From the NCBI RefSeq assembly GCF_036246005.1, contig NZ_CP109171.1, positions 744,001-808,000 of the forward strand: DNA of 64,000 bases, in the 5' to 3' direction. Every line of letters begins with the position of its first letter. Within the stretch, counting starts at the first letter, position 1. Shown piece by piece: positions 50,385-58,514 of the stretch. The notes under the pieces are model-generated. The model was given only the letters and a program-made list of their open reading frames with translations. It was not told the origin of the DNA and did not search any database. This DNA comes from Streptomyces sp. NBC_01723 (lineage in GTDB: Bacteria > Actinomycetota > Actinomycetes > Streptomycetales > Streptomycetaceae). The translations under genes were made by a program, and so were the position numbers.

Positions 50385-51323
50385 ATGAACGAGCGCCGAT
50401 CGACTCCCTCGTCCTCCTCCGCGCCGGACCGGCGGCACCGCCGCCGGTCCGGCGGCCGCCGTGGCGGCGGTGCGCGCCGCCGCCGGGGCGTCCGGTCGCG
50501 TCTGCTGTGGGCGGTGCTCGCGGCCGGGGCGGTGCTGGTGTTCGCCGGTGGTCTGGCCCTGCGGGAGGGCGGGGAAGCCGCCACGGACCGCTCCGCCGGC
50601 CCGGCGGGCTCGCCGGGCCCCTCCGCGTCGTCCGCCGCATCCGCGCGGCCCGGGCCGCGCGGCGCCGTCGAGACACAGAAGGCCGAGACGACGGAGAAGG
50701 AGAAGGAGAGGACCGACGGGACGGAAGAGGCGGGGAAGGTCGACCCCGGTTCGATCCCGTCGTCCGGCCCGGGGACGTTCGCCACCGCGGGCGGCGGCGG
50801 GGAACGGGTCGGCGGGAGCGGGCGGACGCTGACCTACGTGGTGCAGGTCGAGGACGGCATCGGGATCCCGGCCCGGGACGTCGCGGCCGAGGTCGAACGG
50901 ATCCTCGCCGACGAGCGGGGCTGGACGGCGGACGAAATCGTGGGGTTCCGGCGGGTGTCGGGCGGCGCCTCCGACTTCCGGGTACGGCTCGCCACAGCGG
51001 GGACGGTGGACACGATCTGCGGCCGTTACGGCCTGGACACCGGCGGCGAGGTCAACTGCAACGTCGGTCAGGACGTGATGGTCAACCTCAAGCGGTGGCT
51101 GCTGGCCACGCAGTACTACGCGGACGACGTGACGTCGTACCGGGCGCTGATCATCAACCACGAGGTCGGGCACTTCCTGGGCCACGGCCACGAGGGGTGC
51201 CCCGGGGCGGGGCGGCCGGCACCGGTCATGATGCAGCAGATCAAGGGCCTGCACGGCTGCCGGACCAACGTCTGGCCCTACGACGCCGAGGGCAGGCCCG
51301 TCACGGGGCCCGCCGTCGGCTGA
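50385..51323 (+). CDS. DUF3152 protein with metzincin-like zinc motif
   Basis: 312 residues from ATG 50385 (GTG 50379 possible). Basic N-terminus, one membrane anchor (LLWAVLAAGAVLVFAGGLAL, about 42-62), a long Ser/Pro/Glu-rich stalk, then the DUF3152 domain with INHEVGHFLGHGHEGCPG. HExxHxxGHxxH is the metzincin zinc motif, so this is probably a membrane-anchored extracellular protease. It is divergent from the two-component operon. Confidence 0.88.
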   Translation: MNERRSTPSSSSAPDRRHRRRSGGRRGGGARRRRGVRSRLLWAVLAAGAVLVFAGGLALREGGEAATDRSAGPAGSPGPSASSAASARPGPRGAVETQKAETTEKEKERTDGTEEAGKVDPGSIPSSGPGTFATAGGGGERVGGSGRTLTYVVQVEDGIGIPARDVAAEVERILADERGWTADEIVGFRRVSGGASDFRVRLATAGTVDTICGRYGLDTGGEVNCNVGQDVMVNLKRWLLATQYYADDVTSYRALIINHEVGHFLGHGHEGCPGAGRPAPVMMQQIKGLHGCRTNVWPYDAEGRPVTGPAVG

Positions 51324-51375
51324 GCCCGGGCGGGCGCCGGGCCCCTCGGCACCGCGTGCCGGTGGCGGAACGGTG

Positions 51376-51585
51376 TCAGTGGCGGGGGCCGTCCGCGTCG
51401 GTACCGCAGTCGGGGTTCCGGCAGGTGCCCGGCCCCCAGACCGGGACGTAGATCCCGAGGGTCTTGTGGCGGGTGATCTCCGCCGGGACGGAATGACCGC
51501 AGGTGGGGCAGATGTCATGGCGCTGCGCGTCGGCCTGCCGCGGTGCGGTGCGGGTCTGCTTCGTCTGCTGTGTGTGACTGCTCAT
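51376..51585 (-). CDS. small protein with two CxxC-type pairs
   Basis: 69 residues from ATG 51585. Hydrophilic N-terminus (SSHTQQTKQTRTAPRQADAQRHD) followed by ICPTCGHSVPAEITRHKTLGIYVPVWGPGTCRNPDCGTD, in which four Cys (CPTC, CRNPDC) could bind one zinc. Similar small zinc-ribbon proteins are common in actinobacteria; no function assigned. It follows the TerC gene 54 bases downstream on the same strand. Confidence 0.6.
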   Translation of the reverse strand: MSSHTQQTKQTRTAPRQADAQRHDICPTCGHSVPAEITRHKTLGIYVPVWGPGTCRNPDCGTDADGPRH

Positions 51586-51639
51586 GGTTCTCACGTCCGC
51601 ACTGGGAACGGATTTGGGACCTCTTGTGAGACTTTACCC

Positions 51640-52644
51640 CTATTTTACGTTCCTATGTTCGGGTGAGGTCGGGACTTCCGCGTCGGGACCGCCCGTGTCC
51701 CCGTCGTCCGTGTCGGGTGGACGCCGCAGGCTCAGGAACACCGACGCCGCCAGGACCACGACGATGACCGCCAGACTCACGGGCGAGGGGATCTCCGGCA
51801 CGGAGGGGCTGACTATCTTGTGGAGCGCCTGGAGGATGAGCTTGAGGCCGATGAACCCCAGGATGATCGCCAGTCCCTTGCTCAGGTAGTGGAAGCGGTC
51901 GAGCAGCCCGGAGAGCATGAAGTACAAGGCCCGCAGGCCGAGGATGGCGAAGGCGTTGCTGGTGTAGACGATGAAGGTGTCGTCACTGACCGCGAGCACG
52001 GCGGGCACGCTGTCCACGGCGAAGATCAGGTCCGCCGCCTCGATCGCGGCGACGACGGCGAGCAGCGGCGTCGCCACGTGCTTGCCGGCCTCCTTCACGA
52101 AGAACTTCGGGCCGGCGTAGGTGTCCCGCACAGGGATGATCTTGCGCAGCAGCCGGACGGCGAAGCTCTTGCCGGGGTCGAAGCTCTCCTCCTCGCCCTT
52201 GAGGATCTTGTAGACGCTCCAGAACAGGATGGCCGCGAAGGCGAACAGCACGGCGGTGAAGCGGTTGACCACGGCCACACCGGCGGCGAGGAAGATGCCG
52301 CGGAACACCAGCGCCCCGATGACGCCGAAGAAGAGGACGCGGTGCTGGTAGGCGCGTGGCACCTTGAAGTAGGCGAAGATCAGGGCGAAGACGAAGAGGT
52401 TGTCGACCGAGAGACTCTTCTCCAGCAGCCACGCGGTGGTGTACTCCGTGCCCGCGGTCGGGCCGAGGACGAGGAAGACGATCGCCCCGAAGACGAGCGC
52501 CAGGCCCACCCACAGGCCGCTCCAGGCGGCCGCCTCCTTGAATCCGATGACGTGTGCGCTGCGGTGGGCCAGGAGGTCGACGGTGAGCGACACGACGACG
52601 GTGGCGGCGAAGACTGTCCAGAGCCAGAAGGGCACATCGAACAT
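51640..52644 (-). CDS. TerC family integral membrane protein
   Basis: 334 residues; about eight membrane helices. Conserved TerC features: EKSLSVDNLFVFALIF with Asp in the membrane, and AADLIFAVDSVPAVLAVS with two Asp, and NAFAILGLRALYFML. Related proteins export Mn2+ or act in tellurite resistance and metalation of secreted proteins. It lies at the end of an NfeD-SPFH-TerC operon with a 28-base gap, so no room for a yybP-ykoY riboswitch. Confidence 0.95.
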   Translation of the reverse strand: MFDVPFWLWTVFAATVVVSLTVDLLAHRSAHVIGFKEAAAWSGLWVGLALVFGAIVFLVLGPTAGTEYTTAWLLEKSLSVDNLFVFALIFAYFKVPRAYQHRVLFFGVIGALVFRGIFLAAGVAVVNRFTAVLFAFAAILFWSVYKILKGEEESFDPGKSFAVRLLRKIIPVRDTYAGPKFFVKEAGKHVATPLLAVVAAIEAADLIFAVDSVPAVLAVSDDTFIVYTSNAFAILGLRALYFMLSGLLDRFHYLSKGLAIILGFIGLKLILQALHKIVSPSVPEIPSPVSLAVIVVVLAASVFLSLRRPPDTDDGDTGGPDAEVPTSPEHRNVK

Positions 52645-52672
52645 GGGGGCCTCGCATGGACGGGCGGGGTTC

Positions 52673-53719
52673 TCATCGGTCGTCGGTCACGGGAGCGGCG
52701 CGCATCGCCTCGGGGGTCACCCGGTCGGCCCGGGCGGCGTCGGCGAGGGCCTCGGCGGCGGCCTCCGCGGCCTGGGCCGTGTCGTTGGCGGCCTGGGCGG
52801 CACCGTCGTCCGAACGGCTCTCGCGGGTGGCGGGTGACTGGGGCAGCGCTTCGGTGAAGGCGCGGGAGACGCCCTGGAGCGCGGAGGTGACCTCGCTGGG
52901 GATGACCCAGAACGTACTGCCCGAACCCTGGGCGAGCTGCGGCAGCACCTGGAGGTACTGGTAGGCCAGGAGCTTGGGGTCGGGGTCGTTGCGGTGCACG
53001 GCCTGGAAGACCTCGTCGATGGCCCGGGACTGCCCCTCGGCCTTGAGGATCTCGGCGGTGCGGTTGCCCTCCGCGCGCAGCACGGCGGCCTGCTTGTCGC
53101 CCTCGGCGGTGAGGATCTGCGACTGGCGCTGGCCCTCCGCGCCGAGGATCGCGGCCCGCTTGTCGCGCTCGGCCCGCATCTGCTTCTGCATCGCGTCCTT
53201 GATGGACTGCGGCGGGTCGATGGCCTTGATCTCCACCCGGTTCACGCGCAGCCCCCATTTCCCGGTGGCCTCGTCCAGTACGCCGCGGAGCTGGCTGTTG
53301 ATGGTGTCGCGCGAGGTGAGGGTCTTCTCCAGGTCCATCGAACCCACGACGTTGCGCAGGGTGGTGACGGTGAGCTGCTCCACCGCCTGGAGGAAATTCG
53401 CTATCTCGTAGAAGGCCGCGCGTGGATCGGTCACCTGGAAATACAGCACGGTGTCGATCTCGACGACCAGGTTGTCCTCGGTGATGACCGGCTGCGGTTT
53501 GAAGGAGACGACCTGTTCGCGCAGGTCTATCACCGGATAGACCCGGTCGATGTAGGGGATGACGAGGTTCAGCCCCGGTTTCAGCGTGCGATGGTAGCGG
53601 CCGAGCCGTTCGACGTTGCGGGCACGGGCCTGGGGCACGATGCGAACCGCCCGCACCACGGTGAACACCGCGAGAAGCGCGACGATCACACCGGCGATCA
53701 GGAACGCCGAGAATTCCAT
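52673..53719 (-). CDS. SPFH/band-7 membrane scaffold protein
   Basis: 348 residues from ATG 53719 (GGGAG upstream). One N-terminal membrane helix (FLIAGVIVALLAVFTVVRAV), then the band-7 domain RIVPQARARNVERLGRYHRTLKPGLNLVIPYIDRV, LREQVVSFKPQPVITEDNLVVEIDTVLYFQV and an alpha-helical KAEGQSRAIDEVFQ oligomerisation region, with an Ala-rich tail. Slipin/flotillin-like proteins organise membrane microdomains; the upstream NfeD gene, 2 bases away, is its usual partner. Confidence 0.93.
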   Translation of the reverse strand: MEFSAFLIAGVIVALLAVFTVVRAVRIVPQARARNVERLGRYHRTLKPGLNLVIPYIDRVYPVIDLREQVVSFKPQPVITEDNLVVEIDTVLYFQVTDPRAAFYEIANFLQAVEQLTVTTLRNVVGSMDLEKTLTSRDTINSQLRGVLDEATGKWGLRVNRVEIKAIDPPQSIKDAMQKQMRAERDKRAAILGAEGQRQSQILTAEGDKQAAVLRAEGNRTAEILKAEGQSRAIDEVFQAVHRNDPDPKLLAYQYLQVLPQLAQGSGSTFWVIPSEVTSALQGVSRAFTEALPQSPATRESRSDDGAAQAANDTAQAAEAAAEALADAARADRVTPEAMRAAPVTDDR

Positions 53720-53721
53720 GG

Positions 53722-54153
53722 TCACTCCCGGGGATAGACGAATGCGGTGGTGCCGCTGATCTCCATTACGTCGACCTTCGCCCCGCGGGGAATCACCAGC
53801 GTCTCGTCGTAGGAACGGGCGCTCCACTCCTCACCGCCGATACGGACCCTGCCGTCCATGCCCGTCACCTCGGAGACGACGTACGCGGCCTTGCCGACCA
53901 GCGCCTCCACGCCGAACCGCTCGGTCTGGGGCTGCAGGAGATGGCGTACGGCGACGGGGCGCACGAACAGCAGGGTGACCGTGGCGACGACGGTGAAGAG
54001 CAGGAACTGGAAAGGCGGCGAAAGGCCGGCCGCGGCGGATCCCGCCGTGATCAGCGCGGCCGCACCCAGCATTCCGAGCGCGGCGGTCAGAGTGAATATC
54101 TCCGCCACGATCAGGACCGCCGAAACGATCAACCAGATCAGCCACGGATCCAT
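53722..54153 (-). CDS. NfeD family membrane protein
   Basis: 143 residues from ATG 54153 (GGGAGGGG upstream). Three membrane segments (WLIWLIVSAVLIVAEIF, LGMLGAAALITAGSAAAGL, FQFLLFTVVATVTLLFV) followed by a soluble OB-fold (LVGKAAYVVSEVTGMDGRVRIGGEEWSARS). This is the short NfeD form lacking the protease part, which pairs with SPFH proteins. Confidence 0.9.
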   Translation of the reverse strand: MDPWLIWLIVSAVLIVAEIFTLTAALGMLGAAALITAGSAAAGLSPPFQFLLFTVVATVTLLFVRPVAVRHLLQPQTERFGVEALVGKAAYVVSEVTGMDGRVRIGGEEWSARSYDETLVIPRGAKVDVMEISGTTAFVYPRE

Positions 54154-54190
54154 GGCGACCCCTCCCGGACGACGCGAAAAGAGCGGTCTG

Positions 54191-54209
54191 TTGATCAAGT
54201 AGTGATCAA
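54191..54209. promoter_or_regulatory. 19-bp perfect inverted repeat upstream of NfeD
   Basis: TTGATCA-AGTAG-TGATCAA (54191-54209) is a perfect palindrome, 38 bases before the NfeD start, in an AT-rich gap between same-strand genes. It likely overlaps the operon promoter. Confidence 0.6.
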
Positions 54210-54274
54210 GGCACCACAATGGCGCCTTTGGCGTAATTTTACCTGGTTCTCGGAAAATCCGACCCCGACCGGGA

Positions 54275-55414
54275 TCAGCCCTTCACGGTCACGTGTTCGG
54301 CACCCGGGAGCCCTTTTTCCCACCAGTGTCCGTAGCGCCGGTACACGGCCGGATCGCGGTCGGCGAGCAGCGCCGAGAGTTTCTCCGCCTCCTCGGTCAC
54401 GCCGCGCCACGCGGCCTTGCCGAGCTTGTGGAAGGCGGTCAGTTCCAATCCGCCGTCGACCGTGCGCCACACCCCGGCGACGCGGCCGTCGACCAGCAGG
54501 CAGGGCAGCACGTCACCGTTGCGGCGGACGACCGCCGGGCGGTACTCGGGAGGCAGGAACCGTCCCGGTACGACGTGCGCGAGCAGGGTGCTGTCCCACA
54601 TCGGCAGCAGCCGGGGCGGGGCCTCGGTGTCCTCGGCCGGCACGGTGGCGTCCGCCAGGTCGTACAGGGCGGCGCGGCCCCGGCCCGCCACCGGCACCAC
54701 CCGGTCGCCGAGTTCGTGCAGCGCCCCGTCGACGGCGCCGCGCGTCAGCAGGGTGAAGCGGGCGAAGTCCTGGGCCGTGGCGGGCCCGAACGCCCGCAGG
54801 TAGGAGAGCAGCAGCCGCCGCACCCCCGCGGCCGCCTCCCCCGGACCGTTCTCGGCGTCCGCCGGGGCGGCCAGGTAGGCGTTGCGCGCGGTGAACGACC
54901 AGGGTCCGCCGGTCGGCCCGTGATGTATCGGCGCGTAGGTGCGCAGCGCCCACCACACGCGGTGCGCGTCCTCGCCGAACCGCGCGGTGACCTCCTGCTC
55001 CACCTCGGCGCCGGTGCGGGGCCGGCCGAGGAACCCGGCCAGCTCCGGAAGGACCGAGTCGGCGTCGGCGGGGGTCAGCGCCGTCGAGGTGAAGCGGCGG
55101 TCGTACAGCCGGGAGGCGCGCAGGGTGCTCAGCATCGCCGCGCGGTAGGGCGCGTAGTCCTCGGCGTGCACGGCGTGCAGGGTGATCCGCATCAGGCTCG
55201 CCTTGACGATCCGGCGCTCCGCGAACGCCGCGTCGAGGTCCTCCGGCGCGAAGTCCCGCACCCTGTTCCACAGCGCCAGGTAAGGCGACGCCGGTGACTG
55301 CGCCTGCAGCGCGCAGACCCGGCGCACCGCCTCCGCCACGTCCAGGCGCTCGCGTTCGAGCAGGAGTTGCCGGTCCAGGGTGGCCAGGGCGAGGCGTCGC
55401 GGGGTGAGAGTCAC
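54275..55414 (-). CDS. winged helix DNA-binding domain protein
   Basis: 379 residues. Begins MTLTPRRLALATLDRQLLLERERLDVAEAVRRVCALQAQSPASPYLALWNRV, the start of the HTH_42 (winged helix DNA-binding domain) family, and continues with LRITLHAVHAEDY, LLSYLRAFGPATAQDFARFTLL and LLPMWDSTLLAHVVPGRFLPPEYR. Family members include DNA glycosylase-like AlkX/YcaQ proteins that unhook crosslinks; activity here is not certain. Confidence 0.85.
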   Translation of the reverse strand: MTLTPRRLALATLDRQLLLERERLDVAEAVRRVCALQAQSPASPYLALWNRVRDFAPEDLDAAFAERRIVKASLMRITLHAVHAEDYAPYRAAMLSTLRASRLYDRRFTSTALTPADADSVLPELAGFLGRPRTGAEVEQEVTARFGEDAHRVWWALRTYAPIHHGPTGGPWSFTARNAYLAAPADAENGPGEAAAGVRRLLLSYLRAFGPATAQDFARFTLLTRGAVDGALHELGDRVVPVAGRGRAALYDLADATVPAEDTEAPPRLLPMWDSTLLAHVVPGRFLPPEYRPAVVRRNGDVLPCLLVDGRVAGVWRTVDGGLELTAFHKLGKAAWRGVTEEAEKLSALLADRDPAVYRRYGHWWEKGLPGAEHVTVKG

Positions 55415-55527
55415 GCACGGATTATTGCCTCCCTCGGCCGGCGCGGGGCGACGTGGGCGTGGAGGCCCCTCCCCCGCCCTCGCCCGTCGGACCGGCCGGG
55501 CCGCTCAACGCCGGATACGGTGGTCCG

Positions 55528-56382
55528 ATGAGTACCGTCAACGCCAACGGAGTGACCCTGGGCGTCGAGTCGTTCGGTGACGACGACGCGCCCCTCGTGC
55601 TGCTCGCGGGCGGGACGACGATGCTGTCCTGGCCCGACGCGCTCTGCGAGCGACTGGCCGCCGGCGGTCGGCGCGTGGTGCGCTACGACCTGCGCGACAG
55701 CGGCGAGTCGACGACGGCGGATCCGGAGGCGCCCGCCTACACCCTGCGGGACCTCGCCTCCGACGCGGCGGCGCTCGCGCAGGCCCTGGGCGGCGGGCCC
55801 GCGCATCTCGCGGGGATCGGCGTCGGCGGGATGGTCGCCCAGGTGGCCGCCCTCGACCATCCGGAGGCGTTCTCCGCACTCACCCTGGCCGGCACCCGCG
55901 CGGTCGCTCCCGGCCCGCCCGACGACGACCTCCCCGACCACGACGCCGCGACGATGGGCCGCCTGTTCGCGCATCCCATGCCGGACTGGACCGACCGGGA
56001 GGCGGTGGCGGAGTTCGCCGCCGCCGGTGCGGCGATCCTCGGCGACGACCCCGACGCCGCGGGCACGACGGCCGCGCGCGTCTGGGACCGCACGCCCGGA
56101 ACCGAACCCCCCGTGCAGCTGGCCAACCAGCTCGGCATGGTCTTCTCCGCGCTCGACTGCGCGCCCCGCTGGCGGGAGCGGCTGCCCGGGATCGCGATCC
56201 CCGCACTCGTCGTCCACGGCCGCCGCGACCCGTTCTTCCCCGTCGGCAACGCCGAGGCGATCGCCCGCGAGATCCCGGGCGCCCGGCTGCTCGTGCTGGA
56301 GGACGCGGCGACCGCGATCCCCGACGCGTCGGCCGACGAGGTCGCCGAGGCGATGCTCGCGCTCGGCACGGGCCGGCCCTAG
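55528..56382 (+). CDS. alpha/beta hydrolase-fold protein without catalytic Ser or His
   Basis: 284 residues from ATG 55528. The fold is clear (PLVLLAGGTTMLSWPD, RYDLRDSGESTT, HGRRDPFFP with Asp234). The nucleophile elbow, normally GxSxG, reads AGIGVGGM with Gly98, and the late catalytic His is missing from VLEDAATAIPDASADE. It is thus probably a pseudoenzyme or binding protein. Its 3' end overlaps the convergent DHFR-family gene by 4 bases. Confidence 0.88.
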   Translation: MSTVNANGVTLGVESFGDDDAPLVLLAGGTTMLSWPDALCERLAAGGRRVVRYDLRDSGESTTADPEAPAYTLRDLASDAAALAQALGGGPAHLAGIGVGGMVAQVAALDHPEAFSALTLAGTRAVAPGPPDDDLPDHDAATMGRLFAHPMPDWTDREAVAEFAAAGAAILGDDPDAAGTTAARVWDRTPGTEPPVQLANQLGMVFSALDCAPRWRERLPGIAIPALVVHGRRDPFFPVGNAEAIAREIPGARLLVLEDAATAIPDASADEVAEAMLALGTGRP

Positions 56383-56954
56383 TCGCCGGCGCCGGGCGGC
56401 CCGTCCAGGACCCTGGGGACGTACTCCAGCAACTGGAGCCCGCCGTCGAACGTGCGGTGTTCGACCATGTCGAGGGCGAGGTCGGGATAGCCGTCGAAGA
56501 TGCGGTCCTTCCCGGTGGCGCCGGTGATGACCGGGAAGACGACCACGCGGAAGCGGTCGACCACGCCCGCCGCGATGAGCGACCGGCACAGGGTGAGGCT
56601 GCCGAGGGTGCGCAGCGGGCGCCCGTCACGCTTCATCTCCCGTACGGCCGCCACGGGCTCCTCGCGGTTCAGCTCCGTACTGGACCACGACAGCGGCGCC
56701 TCCAGGGTCGAGGAGAACACCACCTTGGGCGTCGCGGCCAGGAGGGCCATCCCCGGGTCGTCGGGCATCTGGGCGGCGAACCCCGACATGAGCCGGTACG
56801 TCGTGGCGCCCATGAGGGTCGTGTACTCCTTGTGCGAATCCTCCTCCAGCCAGGCGAGGTACTCGGGCCCCTCCATGCCCCAGAAGCCCGGCCATCCGTC
56901 CGCGGCCCCGTAGCCGTCGAGCGAGATGATGAAGTCCACCATGAGACTTGACAT
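56379..56954 (-). CDS. dihydrofolate reductase family protein (RibD C-terminal type)
   Basis: 191 residues. MVDFIISLDGYGAADGWPGFWG at the N-terminus, LMGATTYRLMSGF, KVVFSSTLEAPLSWSST, LGSLTLCRSLIAAGVVDRFRVVVFPVITGATGKDRIFDG. This is the RibD_C/YyaP-like NADPH reductase fold. It is not the essential folA enzyme. A second member lies at 63261-63818. Confidence 0.92.
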   Translation of the reverse strand: MSSLMVDFIISLDGYGAADGWPGFWGMEGPEYLAWLEEDSHKEYTTLMGATTYRLMSGFAAQMPDDPGMALLAATPKVVFSSTLEAPLSWSSTELNREEPVAAVREMKRDGRPLRTLGSLTLCRSLIAAGVVDRFRVVVFPVITGATGKDRIFDGYPDLALDMVEHRTFDGGLQLLEYVPRVLDGPPGAGD

Positions 56955-57049
56955 CGGTCTCTCCTCCTTGCCGCACGTGTACGTAGGAGTGCTGACCGGC
57001 GGCGGGACGGAAAGTCATCGGCGCGGGCGAAGCGACGCGTGGCACGGAG

Positions 57050-57234
57050 TCAGTGGGCCGGCGGGTCCCCGGCGGGGCCGGTGCGCTTCTCCAGGCGGGT
57101 GCCGGCGCGCAGCGTGATGGACATCACACCGCCTCGTCGGCCTCCGGATGCATCTCCCAGTGGTCGGCGTGGACGTCGGCATCGCTCTCCACGTGGAACG
57201 TGGCGACCTGCCAGGCGCCGGCCCCGCCGCTCAC
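57050..57234 (-). pseudogene. cupin gene with an internal deletion
   Basis: From GTG 57234 the frame reads AGAWQVATFHVESDADVHADHWEMHPEADEAV and stops at 57124, where a cupin barrel would normally continue. The TGA overlaps ATG 57124 of a second short frame, MSITLRAGTRLEKRTGPAG to 57050, which looks like the usual end of such cupins. The central barrel (about 50 residues) is missing, apparently through a deletion between short direct repeats. Confidence 0.7.
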
Positions 57235-57237
57235 CGG

Positions 57238-57372
57238 CTCGGACGTCGCCTCGACGCGGACGGACTGCCCCGCTTGGCCGAGGTCGCCGGCCGCTGGGCG
57301 TCACTGACCGCCGGGGGCACCTACCTGGACGGCCTCCGGGCCCTGGTCCACGGCTTGCTGGCCCAGCGCTGA
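57238..57372 (+). pseudogene. C-terminal remnant of a TetR-like regulator
   Basis: The frame LGRRLDADGLPRLAEVAGRW followed by ASLTAGGTYLDGLRALVHGLLAQR ends at TGA 57370-57372. It resembles the C-terminal helix of TetR ligand domains. No matching N-terminal part is present; the sequence to the left belongs to the cupin remnant. This is a truncated gene at a junction. Confidence 0.4.
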
Positions 57373-57385
57373 ACCGGCCCCTGGG

Positions 57386-58285
57386 TCAGCGTGCCGTCAG
57401 GCGGGCGATCGTCCCGTTCTCCAGGGCGGTCCAGATCGCACCGTCCGGTCCCTGGACGATGCCGTGGGGTTCCGAGGCCGGGGTGGGGAGGTCGTACTCG
57501 TCGATCTGCCCGTCGGGGGTGATCCGCCCGACCCGGTTGGCTCCCCACTCGGTGAACCAGCAGCTGCCGTCGGTGCCGGCGGCGATGGCGTGCGGGCGGG
57601 ACCCGAGGTCGGGCAGGGCGAACTCGTCGATCGTGCCGTCCGGGGTGATCCGGCCGATCCGCCCGGCGCCGATCTCGACGAACCACATGGCGCCGTCGGC
57701 CCCGGCCGCGATGCCCACGGGGGCGGCGTCCGGTGTCGGCAGCGGATGGACGTCGACGGCGCCGTCGAGAGCGATGGCGCCGATCGCGTTCGCCTGGTTC
57801 ATCGTGAACCACAGCCGGTCGTCCCGGCCGGCGGCGATGCCCGAGGGGAAGGCACCCGAGACGGGGAGGGGGAAATCGGTGACCCGACCGTGGGTCGTGA
57901 TCCGGCCGATGCGGTCGGCGCTCGCCTCCGTGAACCACAGCGCGTCGTCCGGGCCCGCCACGATCCCGAACGGCCCGGCGTCCGGCGTGGGCAGCGGGAA
58001 CGAGACGACCTCCCCGGCCGTGGTGATCCGGCCGATCCGGTGGCCGCGGAACTCGGTGAACCACAGTGCGCCGTCGGGCCCCGCCGTGATGGTCGACGGT
58101 CCGCCGGAGGCCGGTTCCAGGGCGTGGGAGTCGGTGGCACCGTCGGGGGCGACGCGCCCGATCCGCCCGTGGTGGACCATGGTGAACCACACCGCGCCGT
58201 CGGGTCCGGCGGTGATCCCGTAGGGGCCTGCCCCGGGGTCGGAGACGGAGAACTCCTCGATCGAAACGGTCGGGCGGCGCGACAT
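57386..58285 (-). CDS. vgb: virginiamycin B lyase (streptogramin B lyase) homologue
   Basis: 299 residues from ATG 58285. Seven beta-propeller repeats of the ITAGPDGAVWFTMVHHGRIGRV type. Key residues align with S. aureus Vgb Tyr18, His228, Glu268 and His270 by a constant shift of four: Tyr22 (PYGITAG), His232 (RPHAIAAG), Glu272 and His274 (SEPHGIVQG). It would open the streptogramin B lactone by C-O elimination in the cytoplasm. Streptomyces Vgb homologues can also be cryptic. Confidence 0.92.
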   Translation of the reverse strand: MSRRPTVSIEEFSVSDPGAGPYGITAGPDGAVWFTMVHHGRIGRVAPDGATDSHALEPASGGPSTITAGPDGALWFTEFRGHRIGRITTAGEVVSFPLPTPDAGPFGIVAGPDDALWFTEASADRIGRITTHGRVTDFPLPVSGAFPSGIAAGRDDRLWFTMNQANAIGAIALDGAVDVHPLPTPDAAPVGIAAGADGAMWFVEIGAGRIGRITPDGTIDEFALPDLGSRPHAIAAGTDGSCWFTEWGANRVGRITPDGQIDEYDLPTPASEPHGIVQGPDGAIWTALENGTIARLTAR

Positions 58286-58514
58286 GGGCGGTTTCCTCGA
58301 TCGGTCGGCGGCGGGAGTCCGACAGCGGATGCTAGCCGTGCCGCGGCCACCACGCCTCCGGTTATTCCGGCGGCCCGGCCCACGCCTCACGGGACGACGC
58401 GCATGCACGGCGGCGGACAGGGCAGACGCAGCGTCGTCGGCATCGGCCGACGGCTCAGGGGCGGGTTCACCGGGAACTGTCGCTTCCCCTTGCGCGCTTC
58501 GAAAGGAAACAGGG

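Noticed and set aside
52645..52672. Possible yybP-ykoY manganese riboswitch before terC
   Set aside because: Only 28 bases separate the SPFH stop from the TerC start, too short for this riboswitch.
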